DNA of 64,000 bases. Source: Dallia pectoralis. Taxonomy: Eukaryota > Chordata > Actinopteri > Esociformes > Umbridae. The stretch covers positions 558,001-622,000 of the forward strand of contig CM055744.1 of the NCBI GenBank assembly GCA_029465975.1, read 5' to 3'. Every line of letters begins with the position of its first letter. The first letter of the stretch is position 1. Below, one piece after another: positions 21,621 through 33,681 of this stretch. The position numbers were made by a program, and so were the translations under genes. The notes beneath the pieces are model-generated. The model was not told where the DNA came from and did not search any database. It saw only the letters and a list, made by a program, of their open reading frames with translations.

Positions 21621-22421
21621 TAGGGCTGGGCGGTACAGCGTAAAATATTTATCTGGTATAATTTGAAATATATGCATAAATACATCACAGGAAAAATATA
21701 AATCACGGTATATTCATGTTTCTACATTTCTGTATAAATGCATCTGATGAGAAAAGCACTCTTATGGCCACTGCATGTCAGCTATAACTATAATATTAAC
21801 TGTATTACTATAACACATTTCCCATAGCACATACAGACTATTTTAAGAGCATATATTTAGCAAAACTGCAATAATAGAAAAAATACTAAACCTTTTCAAG
21901 ATCCTTCTATCTCTGAAAACAAAATCAAAGTAAATCTAGCTTCTTTCCCAATTGAAAACAATAACACAGTAATGACATTTGTTATGTTGGGCCACCGCTG
22001 ACTTATTTTGGTCGTCGGTACATCCTTAGGAAATGACTGATACAGTGATGTCTGATTTGCAGGCTTATTTCTTCAAAGGACACTTCACTCTTAACCACTG
22101 TCATCCGAACATAGTTTGCAGATTACCGTTTTCTGCTCTTTGTTTGACCTTTTAAACCCGAACCATATCCATATAATGGAAGTTGCACAGGTATGTTTGA
22201 CCAACTCTTTGTCAGCCATTTTCTTTAATTTATAAACCAGGCTGTATGTGATCTCTCATTTTCCAGAGGATTCGCTGGCGTAGGCTGATGCTCATAATGA
22301 CGAAGCCTAAAGCAACTACTTTTAGGAAGCCTCTACCGCGGTAGGACGGTATAGTCAAATACAAACCGTAGGCCACATTCATACCGGTATATTTTGAAAC
22401 CGCTCATACCATCGACCCCTA
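21621..22421. mobile_element. Nonautonomous hAT element
   Basis: Left end TAGGGCTGGGCGGTA, right end (reverse complement) TAGGGGTCGATGGTA, flanked by a perfect 8-bp duplication CTTCATAC (21613-21620 and 22422-22429). Length 801 bp. No transposase frame remains. The interior repeats motifs such as CGGTATA on both strands. Confidence 0.9.
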
Positions 22422-22464
22422 CTTCATACTCACCCAATCCAGCCTGCATATCAGGGGCGAGGCT

Positions 22465-22506
22465 AGCTCCTTTTTAGGGGTGCTTCAGCACCCCTAAAAA
22501 GGAGCT
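22465..22506. repeat. Perfect 20-bp-arm hairpin in the hAT terminus
   Basis: AGCTCCTTTTTAGGGGTGCT (22465-22484), a two-base spacer TC, and the exact reverse complement (22487-22506). It is immediately inside the left end. It probably arose from an extra inverted copy of the subterminal repeat. Confidence 0.9.
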
Positions 22507-23217
22507 CAGCACCCCTAAAACTTGGAGTAAGAATTGTTGTTATTCTAACATTTTTGTTCGTCTTTGACAAGGTTAAATAATATCCAAAATCTACTCCGTA
22601 GTTTGTGGTTTAAAATGTATGTGTTAAGGATGAAAAACACCCCCGCTTAGCAAATGGTGTCGTCCTCTCCTCTTCTACTTGTCCTCTACCTGCACCGCTC
22701 AGCACAAACCGCATCCAGCGTGAAACACACGCAGAGTGCCAACCCGTTATGTAGTGTTGTCAAATAACTAAGTTGCTCCAAAGCTGTGTCACATCTTTTA
22801 CCATATCGGTGAGTACTGGAGTCAGTATCCTGAATCACCATGGTACACCTATATAAGTGTTTATTTTCGGACTATTTAAGTCCAGCGTGTCGCCGCCGCT
22901 GTGGAGTAGCACAGGACCTGGGTGACTCGTCCATAGTCATAAACGGAGAGAAGTAACGCCGGTTATAATGTTCTTCTGCAAGACGCATGCAGTTCTGTTT
23001 ATTAACTGCTAGAGCGTGAAAGAAAAACAGCAGCGCGACAAATAAACTGCATACCTGTGTAGTGCGGACATGTGTAGTGCGTACCTGTGTAGTGGGTGCC
23101 AGGCCCATCTGTGTGATCTAGAGAATTACAGAACGGCCGGTACTCCAGGACGGCCGGCCCACCACCCGCAAAACAAACGGACTCATCAACTGTTTTTTTT
23201 CTTAATGCAATATTCCT

Positions 23218-23282
23218 GTTTGGTGTAGTGGGTTACAGCTCTTGGCTGTGGAGCCGTAGAACCCAGGTTCAATTCCCCAAAC
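23218..23282 (+). pseudogene. tRNA-like segment (tRNA pseudogene or SINE head)
   Basis: GTTTGGTGTAGTGGGTTACA resembles a 5' acceptor strand plus A box, and GGTTCAATTCC is an exact pol III B-box form. The 3' end CCCCAAAC pairs with 5' GTTTGG and is followed by CA. The T stem does not pair properly and the anticodon arm is unclear, so this is a degenerate tRNA-derived sequence, not a functional gene. It lies inside the hAT element. Confidence 0.45.
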
Positions 23283-23600
23283 CAGATTTCATAACCTTAT
23301 TTTTATAAATATTTTTTTTAACTTTTATTTTCAGCTAAACTTCAAAATTGTAATTGTAAAATTCCACATGCAGTAGCTAATATTAAGAAATATGTTGTGT
23401 GAACTCTCACAATAAGCTTGTGCTCTATAAGGATTTAAAAATAAATCTGGATTTTTGAGTAAGTTGAACCAATGTTAAAATGATTGTTATTTTTCAATAG
23501 ACATTTTTGTTTTTGTGTGAAAAGTGGGTGGTGGCAGTGAGGCTCATTGGGTACTCAGCACCCCTAAAGCTCTGACCCTAGAATCGCCCCTGCTGCATAC

Positions 23601-24799
23601 ATAGCTGTCTGTGAGGAACAAGAATCAACTAGAAATAACCACAAGTGGACAACAGACAAGATTACCTCACACCATTTCCACCTGTGTGGAGTGACAATTT
23701 ATGGCTCTATTTGACCAACAGATTTTGTTCTACTGCTGACGACTGTTTGACAAATGTATCAGCGTAAATAAAAGGTTCTATTGTTCTAATAACAGGAACT
23801 CCTAAAACCCAAGAATGGGTGTGCTTTATTTAAAGGGAGATTCCTGCAAATGAATAACACACAATTGTCCCATGTTTTGTATGCAAATAAAATAAGCATT
23901 TGTAAATTGCTGCTGTTGATATCTCCAGCTTCGTCTTTTGGGTTACTCGATCGCTTGTCAAGGCTTCCAGAGACATGGACACAGTAAGAACATGCACACA
24001 CACACACAAAGCACATGGTGTGTTTAATGTGACCAGCACAGTCACTTTCTGTATATGTGACAGGCTCCTCTGGGTGGATAGAAAACCATCTGCCTCCCTC
24101 AGTTTGTCTAACATATTCCTCTGTCTGCCTGGCATATCCCTGGGAAAAAATCCCTAACAGTGATGGAAGAAAGGTGGGTGGGGCGAGAGAAAAAGGGAGA
24201 CTGAGATAAAGAAGAGTGCTGGATGGAGGTAGATGGGTCAGAGACAGAGGAACCTGAAAAGGAAGAGATAGATAAATGGAGAGAAATAAGAAGATAAGTG
24301 AGTGAGGGAGAGCTGTGGCCAGATGAATCTAACTAAAGAGAGATGGTGTTTGAGGGGCTGAATCAGACTCTTATTTACTTTCCCAATTATATTTATAAGA
24401 CACAAGTGTGTGTGTTTGTGTATGAGTGTGTGTGATCCAGTTTCATACATATGTGGATCTAAAGTCTCCACAGAACAGGAAAAAAACTGCCAAATTGGTT
24501 CCTACAAGTTTTTTGGTGTCACGGGTGAGTTATGTTTCCACATGGGACTGTTAGAAGGGTGTACACAGCTAGTTCCATGTGGTTAGTTCATTGTTTTCAC
24601 ATTTGAGCCTAATCACCTGGGCTATTTAGGTTGCTTTTTGGGTTGTGCTCTTTGCTTGGTATTATTTATGTCACGTTATATGGAGGTGAGTGTTAGAGCT
24701 TGAACTGTTTGAATATTTGTATATTCAATATTTGAATCAGTGTTGCTTCTAGGTTAAAGCATTACATTCTATTATATTTAGGGTTAGGCTAGGGCTAAA
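23601..24799. other. No gene seen
   Basis: AT-rich DNA with short CA runs (near 23995-24010). The frames at 23786-24157 overlap each other on both strands and show no motif. Confidence 0.5.
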
Positions 24800-25316
24800 T
24801 TAACCCTTTTGCACGTATGACCATACCGGTGTGATCTCTGATGCGTACGATCAAACCAGTGTCACAAGAACGTTTCGTTAGAATGACCATTTAAGTGGCG
24901 CAACAATCATTGGTCAGACCACACTTATTTAGCCACTATGAGCTTAAACAACAAGTTTAACTTATTTTGTGAATAGATTTTTAGTGTATATCTTCAAACA
25001 ATTATAGAGGTAGTAGATATTCAAATGGAGAGGTGAAGGATTACTGACGTACCAATAGCAGCGGTAATATTTTTAGGAACGGGTAGAATTCCTTAGTTGT
25101 TTTAATAATGTCATGTCCAACACCAAGGCAAATAAGCAACAGTACACTCTAAATGATCACAGTGCGATGCAGCGCACGCTTAGAATGAATATGTCTTCTG
25201 TTAAAGAAGCCTGATAATATAACCTCCTCAGACACACAGGCCAGACACACGCATCATAGAACAATACCACACAAAGACATGACCAACACAGGGGACCTAT
25301 ATACTCTGTTACGTTC

Positions 25317-26180
25317 CAGCTCCCAAAGGGAGGGGAACCAGACAACCCATTGCTCAGGCCCACCGATGCCAGCAAAAGAGGTATAGTGTTGTGGTGCGAG
25401 AAAAGGACACAAACTCTCAAATACCGTAAAACAATGCTTTTATTTAGCCACGGTATTAAGTAAATGAAAAATACTAAACAATAGTAATGTTCTTGGGAAA
25501 TTGGGGAGGGCTGGACAGACCAAAGCAAAGAAATAAAAAAACACAACCACTAACCTCCAAGTAACATAAACACATAAGAACAAACCATATCTGGCACACG
25601 ACCAAGGTGCCCTAACCAAACTTACAGCTGGTGGTCCGCCCAGGTCTAGCTAGTGTTTCTAGAAAGAAGTATACCTACGGGTGATGTATACCCCAGGATA
25701 GCTCTAAATCTACTCCCCAACTCCATAAAGAACAACAAAGGAAATAAAGACAATTATTACAAGTTATAATCACAAACAATCACAAACAAACAAAATGCTC
25801 CGTCCTGCTGTTACAAGTTCCCACTGGAACACAAACTGTGGTTAACTAATACACCAAAACAATGTCAAAGGTTCTAAACAAAAATGTTAGGGAATCATCT
25901 TAAAAACATAAAGACCCCCACATAGGGTACAAACCAAACAATCAGCAGGAACCGAGAGACCGAACTGATCCAACCCTGGGCTTTTTAAAGACCCCAGGCA
26001 GCTGCAGCCACTGATGAATGGGCGGAGTCCCAAGTCCCAATCACCCATTGAACCACCAATCAGCTGCCGGAACAGTCCCAGAAGCTTTCTTGCCTGTGGG
26101 AAACACAAACACAGCAAACACCAGCAATACCAGCAACAAAACAACCCCAAAAACGAACCCAGAGCTCTGGGGACGTAACA
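25317..26180 (-). mobile_element. Solo LTR, 864 bp
   Basis: Begins TGTTACGTTCC and ends GGGGACGTAACA, with an 8-bp terminal inverted repeat TGTTACGT/ACGTAACA typical of LTRs. An AATAAA polyadenylation-like signal occurs on the minus strand near 25438-25446, suggesting minus orientation. Flanking pentamers (TACTC and TCTAC) do not match, so no target duplication is seen. Minus-strand frames here have no known retroelement domain. Confidence 0.6.
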
Positions 26181-26785
26181 TCTACTAATGAGGAAATGGG
26201 CACTAGGTGTTTGTGATGACAAGGCCGGACAATAATGGGATGGAGAAAGGAACGATGGCAGCCGGTGCCATAAACCGGTGATGACGAACGTTGAAGCCTC
26301 TAGTGGCGGTTGAATGGCTTTTGGAGGGAGCACTGACAATTCTACAGGAAATTAAAGGTTATGTATGTGTAATGTTTGAAGAAGTAGTTTGTAAATCAAG
26401 ATTAGAGGATGTTTCTCATGTCTCCTAGAAAGAGAGGTTGGATAGACCTTATGACTCTTAGCCTGCATTGCAATGTAAACACACCATATTAATCTAAAAT
26501 AGCTCAACTTCATCATCACAACCTTAAACAAACGATGATTTACAATGATGACATGTGTCTATTACCAAGTATGCAAGAATTGGAATGTATTATTTGTCAT
26601 AAGCATTTTAAAACATGTGAATAATAAAATAATAAAATGTATTATTACCACACAAATCATTGTCAGATAGCTTGTTTATTGATACAAACAACATGTGCCA
26701 CCACTATTCTCACTGTTACTCAATCACAACACAGTCCACAGTCGCTCACTAGTAATTCACTTACATTTTCATTTACATAGCTACT

Positions 26786-27850
26786 ATGTTTTTCAATCTT
26801 CTGGCTATTGAGGTACCTGAACCTGAGGCAACCAATCAAATCCGGGTCGAAGCTGCTGATGAGCATAAAAAAGGGAAAAAAGAAGGTGATGGTCAATACC
26901 CTCCGAAAAGCACAGGTTTGGGGTCAAATTATTTATTCTGTGTGATGAAAAGACAGGAATTGTCCAGGACATTATTATCTACACAGGATCAACTCCAGAA
27001 TGATGAGAGGCTTGAGGTGTCCGGTTGTTTGGTAATGACCATGCTGGCTCCTCACTTTGCTAAGGGCCACAGCCTTTACGTGGACAACTGGTACAGCAGT
27101 CCAACTATGTTTCAGAATCAGAACAGAATCAGAAGATCAGAAATCAGAATCAGAAATCAGAAAATCAGAAAAGTGTTTAATCGCCATTGAATGTGTGAAC
27201 ATACAAGGAATTTACCATGGCAGGAAGGTGCTTACATACAACATATGAATAAACAATATAAATTATACTAAAGGGCTAGAGGGATAGTAATGTACAAAAA
27301 AGTAAAAACAAGATACCGAAAAAGATACCAAAAAACATCAGCATCTCTTGTCTAGAAGCACAGGGGCCTGTCGCACAGTCCAGTGTAACAGGAAGTGTAT
27401 GCCCAGAGTCAGCAGCAGGAAGATGGGAAATTCCAGGACAATGGGAAACAAATGCAATGTTGGTAAACAGCCCGCAAAACCACCAAGTAGTACAAGAAGA
27501 TATTATTTCCTCTTCTGGAAGCGGCGCTTCTCAACAGCCATAGTGTACACCGCCAGCTGACGGGTAAGATAATTTATGAAGTTTCTTTGTAAATGGGTAT
27601 AAAGATTAGATATAAATGCATAATTGAAACCCACTCATTCTCTCAATTCCCTTATAGGTAAGGTGCAAACCTATCAAGAATAGAGAGAACCTGATGTAAG
27701 AGCTCCTGGAAGAACATCACATCCCTCGCCGTTCACCAGTAAGAGGCCGCCCTCCGCGCCTCACTGCACGGCACTTCCCAGCTGAAATGCCTCAAACCAA
27801 AAAACAATAGTCGAACCAGGGGGCACTGCAGAGTCTGTCTGTCCGAGACC
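26786..27850 (+). pseudogene. piggyBac transposase remnant
   Basis: In frame from about 26926, 'KLFILCDEKTGIVQD' then IIIYTGSTPE carries the first catalytic aspartate region. One frame over, 'LEVSGCLVMTMLAPHFAKGH' and SLYVDNWYSSPTMF give the second aspartate in the conserved DNWY box. After the LINE insert, 'SRSTGACRTVQCNRK' resumes near 27350, and RPPRLTARHFPAEMPQTKK lies near 27740-27800. Order and motifs are those of PGBD/piggyBac transposases. Frameshifts, stops and an insertion make it dead. Confidence 0.8.
27113..27345 (-). mobile_element. 5'-truncated LINE 3' end with (TCTGATT)n-type tail
   Basis: On the minus strand this reads ...AATGGCGATTAAACACTTTT then CTGATTTTCTGATT repeats, a common fish L2/Rex-like LINE 3' end with its microsatellite tail. 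It cuts the piggyBac transposase after SPTMF. It encodes nothing. Confidence 0.6.
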
Positions 27851-28084
27851 AGGAAGCAGGGAAATTAGACATAGTTCATCTGTGTACCTTGTAACACCTT
27901 GCTCTTAGGAATACCACACACTCAAGCATTATTGAGCCATTGTATTAAATGTAGTTTTGTTTTTTGTGGTCCAGAGATCCGTACTCAGGAATACATACTC
28001 AGGTCCGGATGGCGTTCAGCTAATTATCCAGTCCCAAAAAAATCTTCACAGTTACTTAAAAATGTACAGACCATATGGTTAACC

Positions 28085-28735
28085 TTAACTATACCCAGCC
28101 CCCGCCTACAGCGTGTCAGAGCTGTTCCCCACCTATAGCGTGTCAGAGCCGGTCCCCACCTCTAGCGTGTCAGAGCCGGTCCCCGCCTACAGCGTGTCAG
28201 AGCCGGTCCCCGCCTACAGCGTGTCAGAGCCAGTCCCCGCCTACAGAGTGTCAGAGGCGGTCCCCACCTATAGTGTGTCAGAGCCGGTCCCCACCTATAG
28301 CGTGTCAGAGCCTGTCCCCACCTACAGCGTGTCAGAGCCGGTCCCCACCTACAGCGTGTCAGAGCCAGTCCCCACCTACAGCGTGTCAGAGCCAGTCCCC
28401 GCCTACAGCGTGTCAGCGCCAGTCCCCGCCTACAGCGTGTCAGAGCCAGTCCCCGCCTACAGCGTGTCAGAGCCAGTCCCCACCTATAGTGTGTCAGAGC
28501 CGGTCCCCACCTATAGCATGTCAGAGCCAGTCCCCACCTACAGCATGTCAGAGCCAGTCCCCACCTACAGCGTGTCAGAGCCAGTCCCCACCTACAGCAT
28601 GTCAGAGCCAGTCCCCACCTATAGCGTGTCAGAGCCAGTCCCCACCTACAGCATGTCAGAGCCAGTCCCCGCCTACAGCATGTCAGAGCCAGTCCCCGCC
28701 TACAGCATGTCAGAGCCAGTCCCCGCCTACAGCGA
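28085..28735 (+). repeat. 27-bp minisatellite, about 24 copies, open in two frames
   Basis: Unit AGCGTGTCAGAGCCAGTCCC plus CACCTAC, tandemly repeated with A/G and C/T variants. Because 27 is divisible by 3 and no unit contains a stop in two frames, long frames arise: VSEPVPTYS repeats and QSPPTAC repeats. There is no splice-supported gene context or domain outside the repeat, so I treat it as a minisatellite. Confidence 0.9.
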
Positions 28736-30770
28736 GTGTGATCATAACATTAGGTTACTAAGGTTAATACCAACAGGGTATTATTAGGTACAAGGCACTA
28801 CATTCTCTGGGTGTAACGTTAACATGCAGTTGTTTTAGAATACATTTTGAATAGATCATGTTGTTTTTAGTTATGGATTATATAGATATGACAGTGTAAA
28901 TGTCTTTTCTGCTATTTTGTTTTAAATCAGATTCTAGGTATTTACCTAGCTATCATGTCTTCCATAAAATCTTGAATAAAATACAAAAAAAAAATGATTT
29001 ACTGCTCTCCTATTTTGGACGATGGAGCATTTTTTTATAATTCTATTTCATTTTTGTGCTTGGTATTTTTTGACCCGGATTGCCCATTTTGTTATTCAGG
29101 TCTTGCAAAGCTCTGCCACTCATCTGGCCTCCCTCACTGCCACTTCCTGAGCTCTTCGTTGTTTGTCCACCATCCCACCCTAATGGGATTGCAGCTCTCA
29201 CTCAGTGAAAGCGCTTCTTCCTTCTCGCAGCTCAACAATGAAACCAACATCCCCTTGAAGCCTAGTCTTGTATACTCCGAACGTGGGTAACAACACAAAG
29301 TATGGTAACACAACTGGCTTTTCTTGCACACATCCTACAGCTGAACATCTCTAACAACTCGATCATAAATTCTAAGTTTGTGTTGGCGCTGAGATTTGCA
29401 ACAATAATTATGCTTATGCAAAATGTAGTTGTTTTCTAAAGTGCTAGCAGAGGAGCAGTAAGCAATTAAAGTTATTAAAACAGTACAACACTTTTACTCA
29501 GCTAGCTCGAAATTCAAATACATTTTTGCGTAATTGATTACTAGACTTCGATCAAGCCTCTTTCTACACGTTTTCTGACCCTGGATTGTGTCTGAGTGAA
29601 GAATAATGTCAGTCAGTGTGTTCATGACAGTGTGTGTTTGTGTGTCAGTCTCTGCATGACAGACTGTGCAGAAAAAGAATAAGCTCCAGACTTTTCTCTT
29701 ATCTATTAATTCCTTCATTAAGCCCTTATCATTGGTTTTTAATGCTAATTAAGATGCTCTTTAATGTGATGACAGGCGGGTAAAAGCCTCTGAGCCCCAC
29801 ACGCTTTCACTGTGCATGTTATGAGTCCCAAGACAGGAGAAAGTTACCATAAAGTTACCCTTTTCCTCCATCTAACCGATCAGTAGGCTCTGGCCACTTG
29901 TCGTTTCTCTGGCCTTAAGTAATTCACCTCTTATTACACTGGTGTGCCTTTCCCTATCATCACACAATGTAGTTTGTTGTCGATTTCAGTATATATGCTG
30001 TGGCTACATCTTTGCCGGCCAAACAGAAGCTTATTTTGCAAGCATGCAGCAGCTTGACTTGTGCCATCTCCCAATTCAATTTCTTGTTAATTCAAATCAG
30101 ATCGGTTCATTTGATTTGGTTCTTTTGTCAATAGAAATGTCACATGGCTGTTAACAAAGAAAGAGAGCTATGCTTTCAAAGCTAAAACGCATTCTGGACA
30201 TGACTTAGCTATCAGTGGCACAATAGGAAATGCTCGTCAATTGAAGAGATTGGTGAGTGAGAATTCTGAGAAGGACGGACTGACTTTTTCCAGTCTTAAG
30301 ACCTACTGCTGCTATAGGATTAATGAAAGTCATGGACTATAAATTCTCTGTTCAGTAGTTCAGTGGGTGTAAGCACAGAGAAAAATAGATAGTACTAGTC
30401 AATATCAATAAAATTATTGAAAAAAATATTATTAAGAGTATCATTTACTACATAAAAATAAGACAGACTATTATTAACAATGGATTAAACTCAGGCTTTG
30501 TCTTTAACCTTGCATTTGGCAAATTAATTCAGGTCATTATGAAGAGCTATTCTCTTTATAGCTCTAAATAGCTCTCATTGATAAGTGTGCCATATGCAGA
30601 TCAAGCAGATAGACTTAGGTTACATGGATGTGATTGCTTGGGAAAGGACAAGCCTTAGACGGGAAGCTGGTTGCCAACACAGGGACAGTTCAGCAGACGT
30701 AGAGTTGAGGAGAGAGAGTTGGAGACAGAGGAGGAGTATCAGTAGAAGCAGCAGGAGAGAAATGTATGAA
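28736..30770. other. No gene seen
   Basis: No recognisable exon or element. The frame 28994-29290 and its opposite-strand partner have no motif. Confidence 0.5.
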
Positions 30771-30873
30771 GAGAGAGTAAAAACTGAGAGTAAAAACTGA
30801 GAGTAAAAACTGAGAGTAAAAACTGAGAGTAAAAACTGAGAGTAAAAACTGAGAGTAAAAACTGAGAGTAAAC
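30771..30873 (+). repeat. 13-bp tandem repeat GAGAGTAAAAACT, about 8 copies
   Basis: Nearly perfect array, preceded by a GA-rich stretch (30710-30770). It produces the low-complexity 'LSVFTLSFYSQF' frames on the minus strand, which are not genes. Confidence 0.93.
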
Positions 30874-31084
30874 ATCTAGTAATAGGCTGCACTCGGCCTA
30901 TGGTGAATTAAAAGAAGTAAACAACAGATGGAACTTCAAGGTTTTCTCCATTTCTCCGTCCCCTTCCTTTATCACTATGACTATTTTATTGTACTGCTGC
31001 CATTCCCCCTGTCTCCCTCTGTATATCTCTCTTTCCAACTTTAAAGCATGCATTAGGGGGATTTCCTGAAGACCATTATCTAGT

Positions 31085-32375
31085 GGTCATTCGACACCCT
31101 CAACCCCAACTGCAACAGACTTGAACGTTTTTGAGAAACTAGTAATTTCCGCTATGCAATCTGTATTTTGTGCTGGTGCCTCACGGCCACCTTTAAGGTC
31201 CTGAATGACATCATAGCCACCATTGATAAAAAGCACTACTGCGCAGCCATTTACATTAATCTGTCAAAGGCATCTGATTCTGTTAACCATGGTGTTCTTA
31301 TCAGCCGACTCAATAGCCTGGGCTTCTCTCATGACTGCCTCAACTTGGTTCTCCAACTACGTCTCTGACTGGGTCCAGTGTGTAATATCACAGGGCCTGC
31401 TGTTGGGACCCAAGGCTGTCTCCATGGGAATAACATAGGGTTCGATTCTCGAGCCGAATCTATTTTCTCCCCAAATTAACAATGTGTCTCTCGATGTTGG
31501 GGACTCTCAGATTCATCTGTATGCAGATGATACCATTCTGTGTACATCCGGCCCTTAGACTGTGCTCACAAATCTCCAGGAGAGTTTTAATGCCATTAAG
31601 CATTCCGTACGAAACCTACAGTTACAAACCTACAATTACTAAACTCTGGTAAAACTAAGTGCATGCTTTCCAACTGATCACTGCCCACACCTGCCCATCT
31701 ACCTAGCATCACCACGCTAGATGGGTCTGAACTAGAATATGTTGATATATACAAATATTTAGCTGTCTTGTTTGGCGATGTCATTTATAGAACTGCCACA
31801 AACTCTTTCTTGACAAAATTGGATGTAGTTTACCATAGTCATGGGTTTTGTTATCAATGCCCCATACAACACCCACCACTGCAAGCTGTACGCTTTAGTA
31901 GGCTGGCCGTTGTTAATAACTCAGTGTTTAACTTATTTGTTTAACTTAACTTGTTTATGCTAGGAAAAGTCCTGCTGTACCTAAGGTCTTTAGTCACCAT
32001 TGCTCTACCCACCCACAGTCTAGGCTCAAGCACGTACATTGCCTTAGTCACCCCAAAAGTCTGCACTTCTTTTTCGTGGCCAATCCTTTCAGTTTTTAGC
32101 CGCCGATGTCTGGAACAAATGACAAAAAAGCCTAAAACTCAAAACCCTTATCTCACCCATTTCCTTCAAACTACTCCTGTCTGAATTTTTGTTCAATCAC
32201 TGAACGTGTTAACTTGCCGTGCCCATTTTGCACAGTGGATCATTTTCACCTGTACTGCTGTCATACCTGTTCACATTTTTTGTATTGATCCTGGATTGCC
32301 TTGTAGAATCCCACTTCTATTTGCATTCTTGTATTCTGTGTATTTTCAATCGGCCTACCAGGTTAAAAAAAAGTA
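31085..32375 (+). pseudogene. LINE reverse transcriptase relic (L2/CR1/Rex-like)
   Basis: Frames in order: 'DIIATIDKKHYCAAIYINLS' KASDSVNHGVLISRL (31208-31320, eroded motif A region with the aspartate kept), 'GITGSILEPNLF'-like QGSIL region near 31435, 'IHLYADDTILC' near 31515 (catalytic YADD box), then 'SLVTIALPTHSLGSSTY' near 31985, and a 3' end 'CAATCGGCCTACCAGG' TTAAAAAAAAG near 32350-32373. Many stops. The 3' tail matches the fragment at 38090-38165. Confidence 0.8.
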
Positions 32376-33681
32376 TTTAGTAGAGCATGAAAACACTTTT
32401 TCAACATGTACTTTTTGTGTGTGTGTGTTTATAAAAACATTCTGTTGCAATCTTTGCTTTTATTTTTGGAGTATTTTTTCTGTATGAACATTTTGTTTAT
32501 CCTTGTGTGTTGTTGTGTCTAGTGTGTGCATGCATAGAATGGGACATTAATTGCTTTACAAGCACAGTTCCTTCGTGCTCAGTCTAGTCTAAGTAGGGGA
32601 TGTGACTCATCATCAGGATTAAATATTCTGACATTTCAGCATAAAACTCCCAGCATGCTCTGCAGCAAGCGCATGACTGAGACAGAAATTCCGCCCTGGC
32701 ATTTCAAACCCACCAGCCCCATTGATTGCCAGATAATAATAATTACAAATGACAAATTACCTTAAAACTGGACCGATCTAAAATGCCAGTTTGTCTCTGC
32801 CGGTAGTGCAACACTGCACAAGTTAACAGTAAATAAAACACCAATATGTACCAATATATTTACAATAAACTAGTACTCATTACTCATTCAGTGAATAATG
32901 CGTAAACAAATAGATTGCAGCTGTTGAGTATGTCTCCTAATATACAATACATACAGTAACTGAAGGGGGTGACATTGTTCTGCTGAACACACTCCATGTT
33001 ATATTCCTCCACTACATCCCTTTGGGCAGGATGAGGGAGCCTAGGGAATACACCTCAGGATTATTAAAAAAGAATCACATCAGGGTCAGAAGTTAAGATG
33101 CCGATAAGAAAGGGTTACACACGTAATTGTCCTGAAAACAAGAGTCTAGTGGTAGGTGGTCAGACCTGTGGAACCGGCACATTAATTACTTACTATTCTA
33201 TCCTGCATGGCGGAACACCAGCACATAGGTCATAGGAGGCGGCGGAGGGGCAGAGAGATGGATAAGGAGGTGAGAGATAAGACTGTGGGATAGTCTGTGC
33301 GTGTGTGTGTGTTTGCCTGGCTGGCTGTCTGAGTGGGTGTAAGGTTCGTGTGTTGGTGACGTCCCCTGGGCCAGAAGACAGGGGAAACAAGGTGTGATTA
33401 ATTCCTCCCTGACTGTGTGGGGGGAGCATTCTTCTGAAAGTGCTGGAAGGACAGGGAAAATGGAGTAGACAGAAAATAGCAAGGCTCTGTTTCCCTCCAC
33501 TCCCCGGATCGGTAGCTTATTGAATGATTCGTCTTTTTAAGATGGCCTACTTGACCAATGAGAGGGGTCGGGTGGAGAACAGAGGCCCGGTCTATGTCTG
33601 CATCCTGCCCTAAAAAGGATCAATAGGGCTAGAAGACGTTGATCTGTTTTCAGCCAGCCCATCCAGTGACTTGCCTGAGAT
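32376..33681. other. No gene seen
   Basis: Unremarkable DNA; minus frames at 33193-33500 are low-complexity (GT-rich on +) and lack motifs. Confidence 0.5.

Larger units (their letters stand above)
22452..23592. mobile_element. Nonautonomous hAT element carrying a terminal hairpin and a tRNA-like segment
   Basis: Ends CAGGGGCGA...TCGCCCCTG with near-perfect 8-bp duplications CTGCATAT (22444-22451) and CTGCATAC (23593-23600), one mismatch. Subterminal sequence around 'CAGCACCCCTAAA' appears at both ends. Length 1,141 bp. No transposase is recognised. Confidence 0.85.
24800..27870 (+). mobile_element. Decayed piggyBac element
   Basis: TTAA followed by CCCTTTTGCACGTATGA at 24800-24820 looks like a piggyBac target and terminus. 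The transposase remnant on + lies at about 26785-27820. I could not find the matching right terminus, so the right limit is approximate. The element is interrupted by a solo LTR (25317-26180) and a LINE tail (27113-27345). Assignment of the left end to the same copy is inference from position. Confidence 0.5.

Noticed and set aside
23218..23282. Functional tRNA gene
   Set aside because: B box is good, but the T stem and anticodon arm do not pair properly. Kept only as a tRNA-like pseudogene.
25157..26339. Minus-strand frames of 129 and 150 residues as membrane proteins
   Set aside because: They lie across a solo LTR and its flanks and have no retroelement or host domain.
28075..28787. Two overlapping frames of 224-228 residues as a proline-rich protein gene
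   Set aside because: Entirely explained by a 27-bp tandem repeat that lacks stops in two frames. No domain, splice support or promoter context seen.
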